NCBI GenBank assembly: GCA_903910495.1
Contig: CAIVZW010000794.1
Span: 1-13,511, forward strand
DNA from: an uncultured beta proteobacterium
GTDB lineage: Bacteria; Pseudomonadota; Gammaproteobacteria; Burkholderiales; Rhodocyclaceae
Length of the DNA stretch: 13,511 nucleotides
Direction of reading: 5' to 3'
Position numbers and translations under genes: made by a program. Positions 6,620 through 13,511 of the stretch are shown here, piece by piece (positions within the stretch are counted from its first letter, which is position 1; every line of letters begins with the position of its first letter). The notes under the pieces are model-generated. The model had not been told where the DNA came from. It worked only from the letters and a program-made list of their open reading frames with translations, and searched no databases.

Positions 6620-7657
6620 TCAGGGGATGATTTCGAGTGTTTTTGGCCGATCACCGACAAATTCAAGCCGGCGATAGAGCGCGGCGCTGACCTCAACGCG
6701 TCCTTCGGCATCGATGCGCAGCACCTGTTCGACCGCCAGTTTTTTCGCCAGCGCCGGCCAGCCGGTGCCGGCAATGAAGAGCGGTTTGGAGGCCATGTCG
6801 GAGAGCGTGCCGGCCGCTGCGCGCGGGGTGATGAGCACGGTCAGCGCCTGCGTGTGCATGACCGGCTCGCCGTTACGCGGATCGAGCAGGTGGCAGTAGC
6901 GCCTGCCGTTCAGTTCAAAGTAGCGCTGGTAGTCGCCGGAAGTGCCAATCGCTTCGCCGTCCTTGAGTTCGACCGTGGCCAGCGGGCCCGGCCGGCGCGG
7001 ATGCTGGATGCCGACGCGCCAGGGCTGGCCGTTTTTTGTGCCCAGCGCCATGACGTTGCCGCCAATGTTGATCAAGGCGTTGTTTACGCCTTGATCGTGC
7101 AGGATGGCTGCCGCGCGATCCAGCGCAACCCCCTTGAGATAGCCGCCGAAATCGAGCGCCAGCTGTGGCTTGCGGCTGCTGACCCGGGTGCCGACAAGTT
7201 GCAGGTCGGCGATGCCCGGCTTGGCGGCCCGCCAGGCGGCCAGCGCCGCAGGCTCAGGCAGGACGGATTTGAATTCTTCGGACTGGAAGCCCCACAAGCG
7301 GATCAGGCCGCCGATACCGGGGTCAAAAAGGGCATCGCCGAGCAGCGAAAGACGCTGCACATCGGCAATCAGATAAGCCATCTCGGGGCTGACGAGATGC
7401 GTTTTTCCGGCGGCAATCGCCGCGTTGAGTGCGCTCAGCTCGGACGGCTGCCACGCATGGTAGGTGCGATGCAGGCGATCGAATTCGCGCAGAACGGCCG
7501 CTGCTGCAGGCCGGGCCTGTGCTTCCTCGAGGCCGGCAATCAGGATCTCGACACGGGTGCCAAAAACGAAGGATTCCTGTTGATGCAGCGGAGCCTTGGC
7601 GCAGGAGGTCAGGAGCGAAACAAGAACGGCCAGAAAAACTAGACGGACAGCGGACAT
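6620..7657 (-). CDS. apbE: ApbE-family FAD:protein FMN transferase, lipoprotein
   Basis: Family enzyme that uses FAD to attach FMN covalently to a threonine of target flavoproteins such as Nqr/Rnf subunits, outside the cytoplasm. The 345-residue product begins with a lipoprotein signal: basic-hydrophobic segment, then lipobox LTSC with Cys19. FGTRVEI (32-38), FDPGIGGLIRLWGF (111-124), LDFGGYLKGVALDR (168-181), INIGGNVMALG (196-206), TSGDYQRYF (239-247) and HLLDPRNGEPV (256-266) follow in family order. Two places deviate. The usual HxxDPxTG has Asn for Thr. The metal-site stretch, commonly DALxT, reads SDMASK (286-291), so Lys291 sits where a Thr is usual. ATG at 7657 has GGAG five bases upstream and overlaps gshB by 19 bases. 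No Nqr, Rnf or Nos target gene is in the window. Confidence 0.9.
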   Translation of the reverse strand: MSAVRLVFLAVLVSLLTSCAKAPLHQQESFVFGTRVEILIAGLEEAQARPAAAAVLREFDRLHRTYHAWQPSELSALNAAIAAGKTHLVSPEMAYLIADVQRLSLLGDALFDPGIGGLIRLWGFQSEEFKSVLPEPAALAAWRAAKPGIADLQLVGTRVSSRKPQLALDFGGYLKGVALDRAAAILHDQGVNNALINIGGNVMALGTKNGQPWRVGIQHPRRPGPLATVELKDGEAIGTSGDYQRYFELNGRRYCHLLDPRNGEPVMHTQALTVLITPRAAAGTLSDMASKPLFIAGTGWPALAKKLAVEQVLRIDAEGRVEVSAALYRRLEFVGDRPKTLEIIP

Positions 7658-8604
7658 TCACGCTCCAGCGCGGCAACGAACATCGCCGCGGCGTCAAAGC
7701 CCGTCTGCTCGCAGATTTCTACCATGCAGGTCGGGCTGGTGACGTTGATTTCAGTGAGCCAGTCGCCAATCACGTCGATACCGACCAGCAACAGGCCGCG
7801 GGCAGCCAGCACCGGTGCCAGTGCTTCGGCGATGGCGCGGTCGCGGGCGCTCAATTCACGCGCCACACCGCGGCCCCCTGCGGCCAGATTGCCGCGCGTC
7901 TCGCCGGCCATGGGGATGCGCGCCAGGCAAAACGGAACGACCTCGCCGCCGACAATCAGGATACGTTTGTCACCCTCGGCGATCTCGGGGATATAACGCT
8001 GCGCCATGATCGTTCGCGTACCGGCGTGCATCACTTCGTGCGTGAGTGTTTCGACGATCACGTTGCGGTTCGGGTCGTCGTGGCGGACGCGAAAGATCTG
8101 GCTTCCACCCATGCCGTCGAGCGGTTTGAGAATGACGTCACGCTGGCTATCAATAAAACCGTTGATCAGCGCAGCGTCGCGCGCCACCAGCGTCGGCACG
8201 GAAAACTGGGCAAACTCCATGAGCGAAAGCTTTTCGGAGTGATCGCGCAGTGCCTGCGGCCGGTTGAAGACGCGGGCGCCTTCCTTTTCGGCGCGATCGA
8301 GCAGCCAGGTAGTGGTGATGTATTCGATATCAAAAGGCGGGTCCTTGCGCATGAGCACGCCGCCGAAATCGCGCAAGGGCACGATATGGCGGGCCATCTC
8401 GACGTACCACTCCGCGTCGTCGTCGAGCATCTCCAGATGGACCGCCTCGGCACATACCCCATGCAGTGCCGACCAGTGAATGGCGGGTTGCTGGATGGCC
8501 CAGACCGCATGACCGGCCAGCTGCGCGGCGCGCATCATGGCGATACTTGAATCCTTGTAGGCCTTGAGCGAGTCAAGCGGGTCGACAATAAAAGCAAAGC
8601 GCAT
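7639..8604 (-). CDS. gshB: Glutathione synthetase
   Basis: ATP-grasp ligase that joins gamma-glutamylcysteine and glycine, the last step of glutathione synthesis in the cytosol. The 321-residue length is the norm for the bacterial enzyme (about 315). The N-terminal domain starts MRFAFIVDPLDSLKAYKDSS, a GshB hallmark. MRKDPPFDIEYITTTW (85-100), ILKPLDGMGGSQIF (158-171, ATP loop), EIAEGDKRILIVGGE (207-221) and RGNLAAGGRG (237-246) complete the pattern, with GIDVIGDWLTEINVTSPTC near the C-terminus. The frame stays open further upstream through the gshA end, but the ATG at 8604 has AGGAG eight bases before it and matches the family start. It follows gshA by 34 bases and overlaps apbE. Confidence 0.97.
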   Translation of the reverse strand: MRFAFIVDPLDSLKAYKDSSIAMMRAAQLAGHAVWAIQQPAIHWSALHGVCAEAVHLEMLDDDAEWYVEMARHIVPLRDFGGVLMRKDPPFDIEYITTTWLLDRAEKEGARVFNRPQALRDHSEKLSLMEFAQFSVPTLVARDAALINGFIDSQRDVILKPLDGMGGSQIFRVRHDDPNRNVIVETLTHEVMHAGTRTIMAQRYIPEIAEGDKRILIVGGEVVPFCLARIPMAGETRGNLAAGGRGVARELSARDRAIAEALAPVLAARGLLLVGIDVIGDWLTEINVTSPTCMVEICEQTGFDAAAMFVAALERECPLSV

Positions 8605-8638
8605 GAAACCAACTCCTGATCGGGTACTGTTGTTGTGG

Positions 8639-9934
8639 TTAATCCTCGGCCGGTGCGGTGCGTTCCAGTTCCAGCGAAGCAGCCAACTGAGCCAGCCGGG
8701 AAACGACGCCATAGGCATAAAAGCGGTTCGGCGGGGCATCGGGCGTCTGGTACTGGTCGGGCAGCGAACAACTCGTTTCGAAGGCCAGCGGCTCGAAGTG
8801 CATGCCCGGCGCATTGAGGTTTTCGTCAATGCCGCGTCCGCTATGCACACGGTAGAAACCGCCGACGACAAAACGGTCGATCATATACACCACCGGCTCG
8901 GCGACGCCAGCCTTATCACCCTGACCGACCCGTTCGTGCGTGTGCACGCCTTCCTGGATGATCACCTGCGAGACGTTCATGCCTTCCTTGATGACCGACA
9001 TCTTGTTGCGCTGCTTGCGGTTGAGGCCGGTGATTTCTGAGGCATCCTTGACCGTCATCACGCCCATGCCGTAGGTACCGGCATCGGCCTTGACCACCAC
9101 ATAGGGCGTTTCATCGATGCCGTACTCCGTGTATTTTTCACGAATCATGCCAAGCACCGCGTCGACGTTCGACGCCAGACATTCCTCGCCTTGCCGCTCG
9201 TGAAAGTTGACGCTGCTGCATACTGAAAAATAGGGATTGATCTGCCACGGGTCGATCCCGACCAGTTTGGCAAAATCGTCGGCGACCTCGTCGTAGGCGG
9301 CAAAGTGGTTGGACTTGCGGCGTACCGCCCAGCCGGCATGCAGCGGGGGTAACACGAACTGTTCGTTGAGATTCTTCAGGATCTCGGGGATGCCCGCCGT
9401 GAGGTCGTTGTTGAGCAGGATCGCGCACGGATCAAAGCCCTCCAGGCCGAGACGGTAGCGGGTTCTGAGCAGCGGTTCGAGGAGCAGCGAGGTGCCGTTC
9501 GGCAAGTCGATCGAAGTCGGTTTATCGACCTCCGGCAACAAAGAACCAAGGCGCACGTCCAGACCGGTCAGCCGCAGGATGGTCACCAGCTGCGCCACGT
9601 TCTGCAGATAAAAAAGATTGCGCGTGTGATTCTCGGGAATGAGCAGCAGGCTCTTCGCGCTCGGGCAGATTTTCTCGATGGCCGTCATCGCGGCCTGCAC
9701 GCAGAGCGGCAGAAAAGCCGAATTCAGATTGTTGAAGCCACCGGGAAAAAGATTCATGTCCACCGGTGCCAGTTTGAATCCGGAGTTGCGCAGATCGACC
9801 GAGCCATAGAACGGCGGTGTGTGCTCCTGCCACTGGCCGCGCAGCCAGCGCTCGATGTCCGGTGCGGCGTCGAGGAACTTTGCCTCGAGCGCTAATAGCG
9901 GACCAGTGAGCGCGGTCGTAAGATGAGGAACCAT
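8639..9934 (-). CDS. gshA: Glutamate-cysteine ligase, Thiobacillus/Acidithiobacillus type
   Basis: Catalyses ATP-dependent formation of gamma-glutamylcysteine, the first step of glutathione synthesis. The 431-residue protein belongs to the GshA family first recognised in Acidithiobacillus ferrooxidans, which is unrelated in sequence to the E. coli-type ligase. Recognisable blocks are YGSVDLRNSGFKLAPVD (43-59), NLFPGGFNNL (61-70), LLIPENHTRN (97-106), HAGWAVRRKSNHF (199-211), VVVKADAGTYGMGVM (279-293, likely nucleotide-binding) and FVVGGFYRVHS (355-365). The ATG at 9934 has GGAG seven bases upstream. It lies directly before gshB, which supports the assignment, and 30 bases after the methyltransferase gene on the same strand. 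No promoter is obvious in that short gap, so transcription may start further upstream or inside the methyltransferase gene. Confidence 0.95.
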   Translation of the reverse strand: MVPHLTTALTGPLLALEAKFLDAAPDIERWLRGQWQEHTPPFYGSVDLRNSGFKLAPVDMNLFPGGFNNLNSAFLPLCVQAAMTAIEKICPSAKSLLLIPENHTRNLFYLQNVAQLVTILRLTGLDVRLGSLLPEVDKPTSIDLPNGTSLLLEPLLRTRYRLGLEGFDPCAILLNNDLTAGIPEILKNLNEQFVLPPLHAGWAVRRKSNHFAAYDEVADDFAKLVGIDPWQINPYFSVCSSVNFHERQGEECLASNVDAVLGMIREKYTEYGIDETPYVVVKADAGTYGMGVMTVKDASEITGLNRKQRNKMSVIKEGMNVSQVIIQEGVHTHERVGQGDKAGVAEPVVYMIDRFVVGGFYRVHSGRGIDENLNAPGMHFEPLAFETSCSLPDQYQTPDAPPNRFYAYGVVSRLAQLAASLELERTAPAED

Positions 9935-9964
9935 GGCTTATCTCCAAAGCATGATCTGTCCGTT

Positions 9965-11239
9965 TCAGAACAGTTTTTTTAACTTGTCCCACCATGTTAC
10001 ACCGGCTTGCGGCCTGAACGACTCGAAGGACTTGGGCAGCGGCGTCTGCTCCAGACTGCGCTGGGTGAACAGGAAGCGTCCGTCGCAGATGAATCCGAGA
10101 TCGGCCCAATCTACTCCATTCAGAGCCGCCGCCAGGATCTGCACGTCGACTGTCGGATCGTGCGGAAAGATGGCCAGAACGGACCCATCGTAGTTCGGAC
10201 AGGCATGCACAAAAAAGGGCTGCGAACGGCGGGTTTTGCCATTCACGTAAATGCGCGGCCGCTCCGATTGATAATAGCCGCGCCCCCACTGCCACCAGTT
10301 GAATTCGTCAAAACTGCGAATGCGGCGTGCAATCAGGCGTTCCTTGTGCGCCAGCAGGACTTCCAGTGGCGGATCACCGGGTTCGCACCAGATCATGCAC
10401 CGCGTCTTGCCGTCGGCCACGGTCGATGAGCACACGAAATCACGATTGCCGGATTCGATGCTGGTGTAAAGATCGTCCGCCCCGGACACGGCGCCGACCT
10501 TGACGAAAGCGATATCGGAAAAACGCAGCGGATAGCTGTGCCGGGTAAACAGCAGATGGCCACCGCTTTCGACAAAACGCCGGCTCTCCCACTTCAGCTG
10601 CTCAAAGCCGGCGGCACCATCGGCCAGACCCACCGTGGCGTAGCGCGTGCGCCGCGCACGCAGGCCACGCTCAAAGCGCCAGATCGCGCAGTTGGGCGTC
10701 GCTCCGTCGAACAGGCGCAGATCGCCCAGATCGATGAAGTCGGTGATCGTCCCTTCAGCAAACAGAATACGGTTGAGCGGTACCGCCGAAGTCGCCTTGA
10801 GCAGGTCGCGCGGCGTGATGAAGATCAGTTCTCCGCCCGGCTCCAGATGGCGCAGACACTTCTCGATGAAGAACAGGTAGAGGTTGGCCCGCTTGTCGAG
10901 CACGCTGTCACCGGCCAGCCGCCGCGTTCCGGGAGAAATGTCCTGGTAGCGCACGTAGGGCGGGTTGCCGATGATCGTGGCAAACAGCTCATCTTCGGCC
11001 AGTTCAAAGAAGTTCATGACTTCCGAACCCGGCGGTGCATAGCGCGGATCGACCTCGATCCCCAGTGCCGTGGGGAAATGCCTGAGAAAAGCGCCGTCAC
11101 CGCAGGCCGGCTCAAGCACTCGCCCGCTGTTGCGGACCAGCTTGCACATGCAATCGACGATAGCCGGCGGGGTGAATATCTGGCCGAGTCCGGTAATATC
11201 GCATTCAGGCTCAGGAGAAACGGCAGGCATGGAAGACAT
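9965..11239 (-). CDS. Gamma-class N6-adenine DNA methyltransferase, apparently solitary
   Basis: A 424-residue SAM-dependent methyltransferase. Near the N-terminus GQIFTPPAIVDCMCKL (19-34) is motif X, VLEPACGDGAFL (41-52) is the SAM-binding motif I, GIEVDP (60-65) is motif II and GNPPYVRYQD (91-100) is the catalytic motif IV. The order X-I-IV defines the gamma class, as in M.TaqI and Eco57I-like enzymes. NPPY indicates transfer to an exocyclic amino group, normally adenine N6. The C-terminal half (about 220-424) would hold the target-recognition domain; the sequence recognised cannot be read from it. No restriction endonuclease or specificity subunit lies beside it, so it may be an orphan regulatory or housekeeping enzyme. 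Neither ATG 11239 nor ATG 11230 has a Shine-Dalgarno sequence. Action on RNA or protein is less likely but not excluded. Confidence 0.88.
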   Translation of the reverse strand: MSSMPAVSPEPECDITGLGQIFTPPAIVDCMCKLVRNSGRVLEPACGDGAFLRHFPTALGIEVDPRYAPPGSEVMNFFELAEDELFATIIGNPPYVRYQDISPGTRRLAGDSVLDKRANLYLFFIEKCLRHLEPGGELIFITPRDLLKATSAVPLNRILFAEGTITDFIDLGDLRLFDGATPNCAIWRFERGLRARRTRYATVGLADGAAGFEQLKWESRRFVESGGHLLFTRHSYPLRFSDIAFVKVGAVSGADDLYTSIESGNRDFVCSSTVADGKTRCMIWCEPGDPPLEVLLAHKERLIARRIRSFDEFNWWQWGRGYYQSERPRIYVNGKTRRSQPFFVHACPNYDGSVLAIFPHDPTVDVQILAAALNGVDWADLGFICDGRFLFTQRSLEQTPLPKSFESFRPQAGVTWWDKLKKLF

Positions 11240-11275
11240 ATTGAGAGGCAGACTGGGCGGGTCGCAAAAGCATCG

Positions 11276-11281
11276 AGTATA
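11276..11281 (-). promoter_or_regulatory. Candidate -10 box for the methyltransferase gene
   Basis: On the minus strand TATACT (11281-11276) matches the sigma70 -10 consensus at five of six positions, 37 bases before the ATG at 11239. I see no good -35 at the expected spacing. It is the best candidate for leftward transcription from the divergent gap. Confidence 0.3.
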
Positions 11282-11333
11282 CCCTTGAACAGCAGAGTAC
11301 CAGGAGAAACGCTTACATACGCTGTTCCATGCC

Positions 11334-11361
11334 TTGAAAACACCTTCCGCTCATCTCTAAG
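11334..11361 (+). promoter_or_regulatory. Candidate sigma70 promoter of the panE-phzF pair
   Basis: TTGAAA (11334-11339) and TCTAAG (11356-11361) are separated by 16 bases and match the consensus at five and four positions. Initiation near 11368 would leave a leader of about 50 bases before the ATG at 11418. It lies in the 178-base gap between divergent genes; I see no other clear element there. Confidence 0.35.
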
Positions 11362-11417
11362 CGAAAGTAAAAGGAGTAAAGTGGCAGATGTTTTTTAACG
11401 GATATCGGAGATCGGCG

Positions 11418-12350
11418 ATGCGTATTTTAGTGTTGGGAGCGGGCGGTATCGGTGGCTATTACGGCGCCAGAATTCAGCAGGCCGGGGGTGACGTCACATT
11501 TTTGGTACGCCCGGCCAGAGCGGCTCAGTTGAAGGAGAAGGGGCTGCAGGTTTTCAGTGCCTTTGGCGACCTGCAGATCACGCCCAAGGTCGTCATCAAG
11601 GAAGAGTTGCGCAATCACTTCGACGTCATCATGCTGTCCTGCAAGGCCTACGATTTGGATTCGGCGATGGTCGCCATCGCCCCGGCTGTCGGCGAGCACA
11701 GCGTGATCCTGCCGCTGCTGAATGGCATTAGCCATGTCGATGCGCTGGTCGCCCGCTTCGGAGCGGAGCGCGTGCTCGGCGGTGTCGCCCTGATCTCGGT
11801 CATGCTGGCCCCGACTGGAGAAATACGGCATCTCAACAAAATGCATCGTCTGGTGACCGGTTCGCTGAGCGCACAGCCTTGCAGATGGCTGGATCCGCTG
11901 GCGCAACTGTTTTCCCGGGCGGGATTCGACTTCGTGCTTTCCCCGGCCATCGAACAGGCCATGTGGGACAAGATCGTTTTCCTGTCCACACTGGCCGGCG
12001 CAACCTGTACCCTGCGCGCCAGCATCGGTCATATTCTGGATACCGTGGCCGGGGAGGCGTTCATCAATGGTCTGCTTGCCGAATGCGCCAGGGTCGCGGC
12101 CGCCAGCGGCCACGCGGTCGCCGAAACGCAGCTGACGACCTATCGTACCCAGTTGACGGAAAAGGGATCAGGGCTGGTGGCCTCGATGCTGCGCGATGTC
12201 GAAAAGGGCGGGCCAACCGAAGCCGATCACATTCTGGGCGACATGATCGGACGTGCGCAGGCCAAGGGTGCTGATGTTCCGCTGCTCAGGCTAGCCTATT
12301 CGCACTTGCAGGCTTACGACCTGCGGCGCAAAGCGGTCATGGCGAGTTAA
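11418..12350 (+). CDS. panE: 2-dehydropantoate 2-reductase
   Basis: NADPH-dependent reduction of ketopantoate to pantoate in coenzyme A synthesis. The 310-residue protein opens with the Rossmann motif MRILVLGAGGIGGYYG (GxGxxG at 7-12). LPLLNGISH (98-106) contains the substrate-site Asn102, WDKIVFLSTLAGATCTLR (183-200) contains the likely catalytic Lys185, and the C-terminal SMLRDVEKGGPTEAD holds the Ser, Asp and Glu that bind substrate in the E. coli enzyme. The frame is open to an upstream ATG at 11388, but the ATG at 11418 has GGAG seven bases before it and gives the canonical Rossmann beginning. Genomes often carry several PanE-like reductases, so pantoate synthesis itself is likely but not proven. 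It is followed after 10 bases by the PhzF-family gene. Confidence 0.87.
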   Translation: MRILVLGAGGIGGYYGARIQQAGGDVTFLVRPARAAQLKEKGLQVFSAFGDLQITPKVVIKEELRNHFDVIMLSCKAYDLDSAMVAIAPAVGEHSVILPLLNGISHVDALVARFGAERVLGGVALISVMLAPTGEIRHLNKMHRLVTGSLSAQPCRWLDPLAQLFSRAGFDFVLSPAIEQAMWDKIVFLSTLAGATCTLRASIGHILDTVAGEAFINGLLAECARVAAASGHAVAETQLTTYRTQLTEKGSGLVASMLRDVEKGGPTEADHILGDMIGRAQAKGADVPLLRLAYSHLQAYDLRRKAVMAS

Positions 12351-12360
12351 GGGGTCCGCA

Positions 12361-13146
12361 TTGCACATCCGGCAGTATCAGGTTGACGCCTTCAGCAGCC
12401 GGCCGTTTGCCGGCAATCCGGCAGCAGTCTGTCCGCTGGCGACCTGGCTGGATGACAAACTGCTGCAGGCCATCGCCGAGGAAAACAACCTTTCGGAAAC
12501 GGCTTTCTTCGTCCCGTCGACCAAGGGATTCCGCTTGCGCTGGTTTACGCCCGTTATGGAAGTTGATCTCTGCGGTCACGCAACGCTTGCCGCGGCGCAT
12601 GTGCTGTTTGAGATCCTGGGTTACCCGGATCCGGCAATCACCTTCGAAACGAACAGTGGCAATCTTCATGTCCGCCGCAACGGCAAGCTTCTGGAAATGG
12701 ACTTCCCCGCCCAGCCGCCGCTTCCCTGCGCGGCGCCGGAGGCCCTGATCAAAGGCCTTGGCGTGTCCCCGACCGAGGTGCTTGTTGCGCAAGATTATCT
12801 TGCCGTTTATGACAGCGAGGACATCATCAGCGCCATCACGCCCGATCACACCCTGTTGAGCCAGCTCGACCGGCGCGGTGTGATCGTTACCGCGCCCGGT
12901 CGTGACGTCGACTTTGTCAGCCGCTTCTTTGCCCCGAGAGTCGGTGTTCCCGAAGACCCGGTAACCGGCTCGGCGCATTGCGCACTGACGCCCTACTGGG
13001 CAGCGCGTCTGGGCAAGGACTCGCTGCTTGCCCGTCAGGTTTCGAAACGTGGCGGCGAGCTTCTGTGCGCGATGAAGGGCAAGCGCGTGCTGCTTTCCGG
13101 CGCGGCCGTTACGGTGATGGTGGCAACGCTGTCGTTTGAAGCCTGA
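12361..13146 (+). CDS. PhzF-family isomerase
   Basis: A 261-residue protein of the PhzF family, whose fold resembles diaminopimelate epimerase and whose best-known member isomerises a phenazine precursor. The start reads HIRQYQVDAFSSRPFAGNPAAVC. Glu46 in NNLSETAFF corresponds to the catalytic acid of PhzF; CGHATLAAAH (71-80) and EDPVTGSAHC (198-207) are the other two family signatures. No phenazine genes are nearby, so this is one of the many housekeeping-type members of unknown substrate. The only plausible start is TTG at 12361, with AAGGGG six bases upstream, overlapping the panE stop codon. No ATG occurs near the conserved N-terminus. It is probably co-transcribed with panE. The family is certain, the reaction is not. 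Confidence 0.9.
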   Translation: MHIRQYQVDAFSSRPFAGNPAAVCPLATWLDDKLLQAIAEENNLSETAFFVPSTKGFRLRWFTPVMEVDLCGHATLAAAHVLFEILGYPDPAITFETNSGNLHVRRNGKLLEMDFPAQPPLPCAAPEALIKGLGVSPTEVLVAQDYLAVYDSEDIISAITPDHTLLSQLDRRGVIVTAPGRDVDFVSRFFAPRVGVPEDPVTGSAHCALTPYWAARLGKDSLLARQVSKRGGELLCAMKGKRVLLSGAAVTVMVATLSFEA

Positions 13147-13153
13147 CGCAGAG

Positions 13154-13178
13154 GGTTTCGCTCAGGGCAAAGCGAACC
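13154..13178. terminator. Hairpin between convergent genes, possible weak bidirectional terminator
   Basis: GGTTTCGCT (13154-13162) pairs with AGCGAACC (13171-13178) around an eight-base loop, with one bulged T. It lies between the PhzF stop (13146) and the stop codon of the convergent SPFH gene, touching the latter. No T-run follows on either strand, so intrinsic termination would be weak. Confidence 0.35.
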
Positions 13179-13511
13179 TACCGCGACATCGAGAGCACCG
13201 GCTGCGTCTCCGATTCTGAAACCAGAACGGTCAGCAGATTGCTGGTGAGATGAACCCGATCCGTGTCGGAAAGGCTGACCACGCCCTCGGCCTGCAATTT
13301 GTCCAGGGCCATTTTGACCATGCCGACCGCGCCTTCGACAATCAACTGGCGGGCGGCGATGACGGCGGCGGCCTGCTGTCGGCGCAGCATGGCCGAGGCG
13401 ATTTCCGGTGCGTAGGCGAGGTGGGTGATCTTGGCTTCGATGATTTCCAGCCCGGCCAGTTCGACGTGCAACTGGATCGTTTCGGTGAGCATCTGGGCCA
13501 CGGCAACGAGA
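13178..13511 (-). CDS. C-terminal part of an SPFH/band-7 family protein
   Basis: The last 110 or so residues of a gene that begins beyond the right edge; the frame is open to the edge. The sequence GLEIIEAKITHLAYAPEIASAMLRRQQAAAVIAARQLIVEGAVGMVKMALDKL is the end of an SPFH (stomatin/prohibitin/flotillin-like) domain, with the typical 'EIASAMLRRQQA' stretch and a long alanine-rich amphipathic helix likely to mediate oligomerisation. A short polar tail (about VSLSDTDRVHLTSNLLTVLVSES) follows. Such proteins usually have an N-terminal membrane anchor and form ring-like membrane scaffolds; here that part is outside the window. A GTG at 13501 is an internal codon and not a credible start. The gene converges on the PhzF-family gene. 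Confidence 0.8.
   Translation of the reverse strand, partial: LVAVAQMLTETIQLHVELAGLEIIEAKITHLAYAPEIASAMLRRQQAAAVIAARQLIVEGAVGMVKMALDKLQAEGVVSLSDTDRVHLTSNLLTVLVSESETQPVLSMSR

Noticed and set aside
6485..7642. 385-residue plus-strand open frame opposite apbE
   Set aside because: Antisense shadow spanning the EIIA start, the intergenic gap and apbE, with no family pattern.
8605..8871. N-terminal extension of the gshB frame into gshA
   Set aside because: The family start is the ATG at 8604 with AGGAG before it; the upstream part is an out-of-frame reading of gshA.
11250..11260. GACTGGGCGGG shared with the ptsI-metX gap (4020-4030)
   Set aside because: An 11-base match in a GC-rich sequence with different flanks and no further copies noticed; likely chance.
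11348..11363. Small inverted repeat CGCT/AGCG in the divergent gap
   Set aside because: Only four base pairs with an eight-base loop; too short to call an operator or terminator.
12337..12978. 213-residue minus-strand open frame opposite the PhzF-family gene
   Set aside because: Antisense shadow of a gene with clear PhzF signatures; no motif of its own.

Overview
The window is an ordinary, densely packed chromosomal segment of a high-GC Gram-negative bacterium, most likely a betaproteobacterium and plausibly of the Rhodocyclales. This rests on gene content: metX-metW, a mannose-type EIIA-HPr-EI phosphotransferase set, the Thiobacillus-type GshA followed by GshB, and AmpG. No species is claimed. 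I see no insertion sequence, phage, CRISPR array, tRNA or rRNA gene.

Layout from left to right. The left edge carries the tail of a plus-strand membrane protein (2-226), convergent with a long run of minus-strand genes. Read 5' to 3' on the minus strand (right to left in the window), these are: a gamma-class N6-adenine DNA methyltransferase (11239-9965), gshA (9934-8639), gshB (8604-7639), apbE (7657-6620), mannose-family EIIA (6553-6161), HPr (6136-5867), EI/ptsI (5859-4120), then metX (3970-2843), metW (2846-2238), ampG (2238-964) and a SMUG1-type uracil-DNA glycosylase (974-234). At the right a plus-strand pair, a 2-dehydropantoate 2-reductase (11418-12350) and a PhzF-family protein (12361-13146), diverges from the methyltransferase. 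It converges on the C-terminal end of an SPFH/band-7 protein cut by the right edge. No gene-free stretch exceeds 300 bases; the longest is 178 bases (11240-11417) between the divergent genes and holds candidate promoters.

The most informative non-coding element is the roughly 150-base gap between ptsI and metX. On the minus strand it carries, in order, a sigma70-like promoter overlapping the ptsI stop codon, a SAM-II riboswitch aptamer, and two overlapping alternative hairpins. The second hairpin is an intrinsic terminator ending about 20 bases before the metX start. This suggests that S-adenosylmethionine controls by attenuation not only metX-metW but the overlapping ampG and SMUG1 genes, and that the same hairpin can end the upstream PTS transcript.

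Functional themes are glutathione synthesis (gshA-gshB), a regulatory PTS without a sugar permease in view, flavinylation (apbE), methionine synthesis under riboswitch control, peptidoglycan recycling (ampG), DNA repair (SMUG1) and DNA methylation. I do not see a clear undescribed multi-gene system. The points worth a second look are the riboswitch/attenuator arrangement, the unusual gene content of its operon, an ApbE with atypical metal-site residues, and a solitary DNA methyltransferase.
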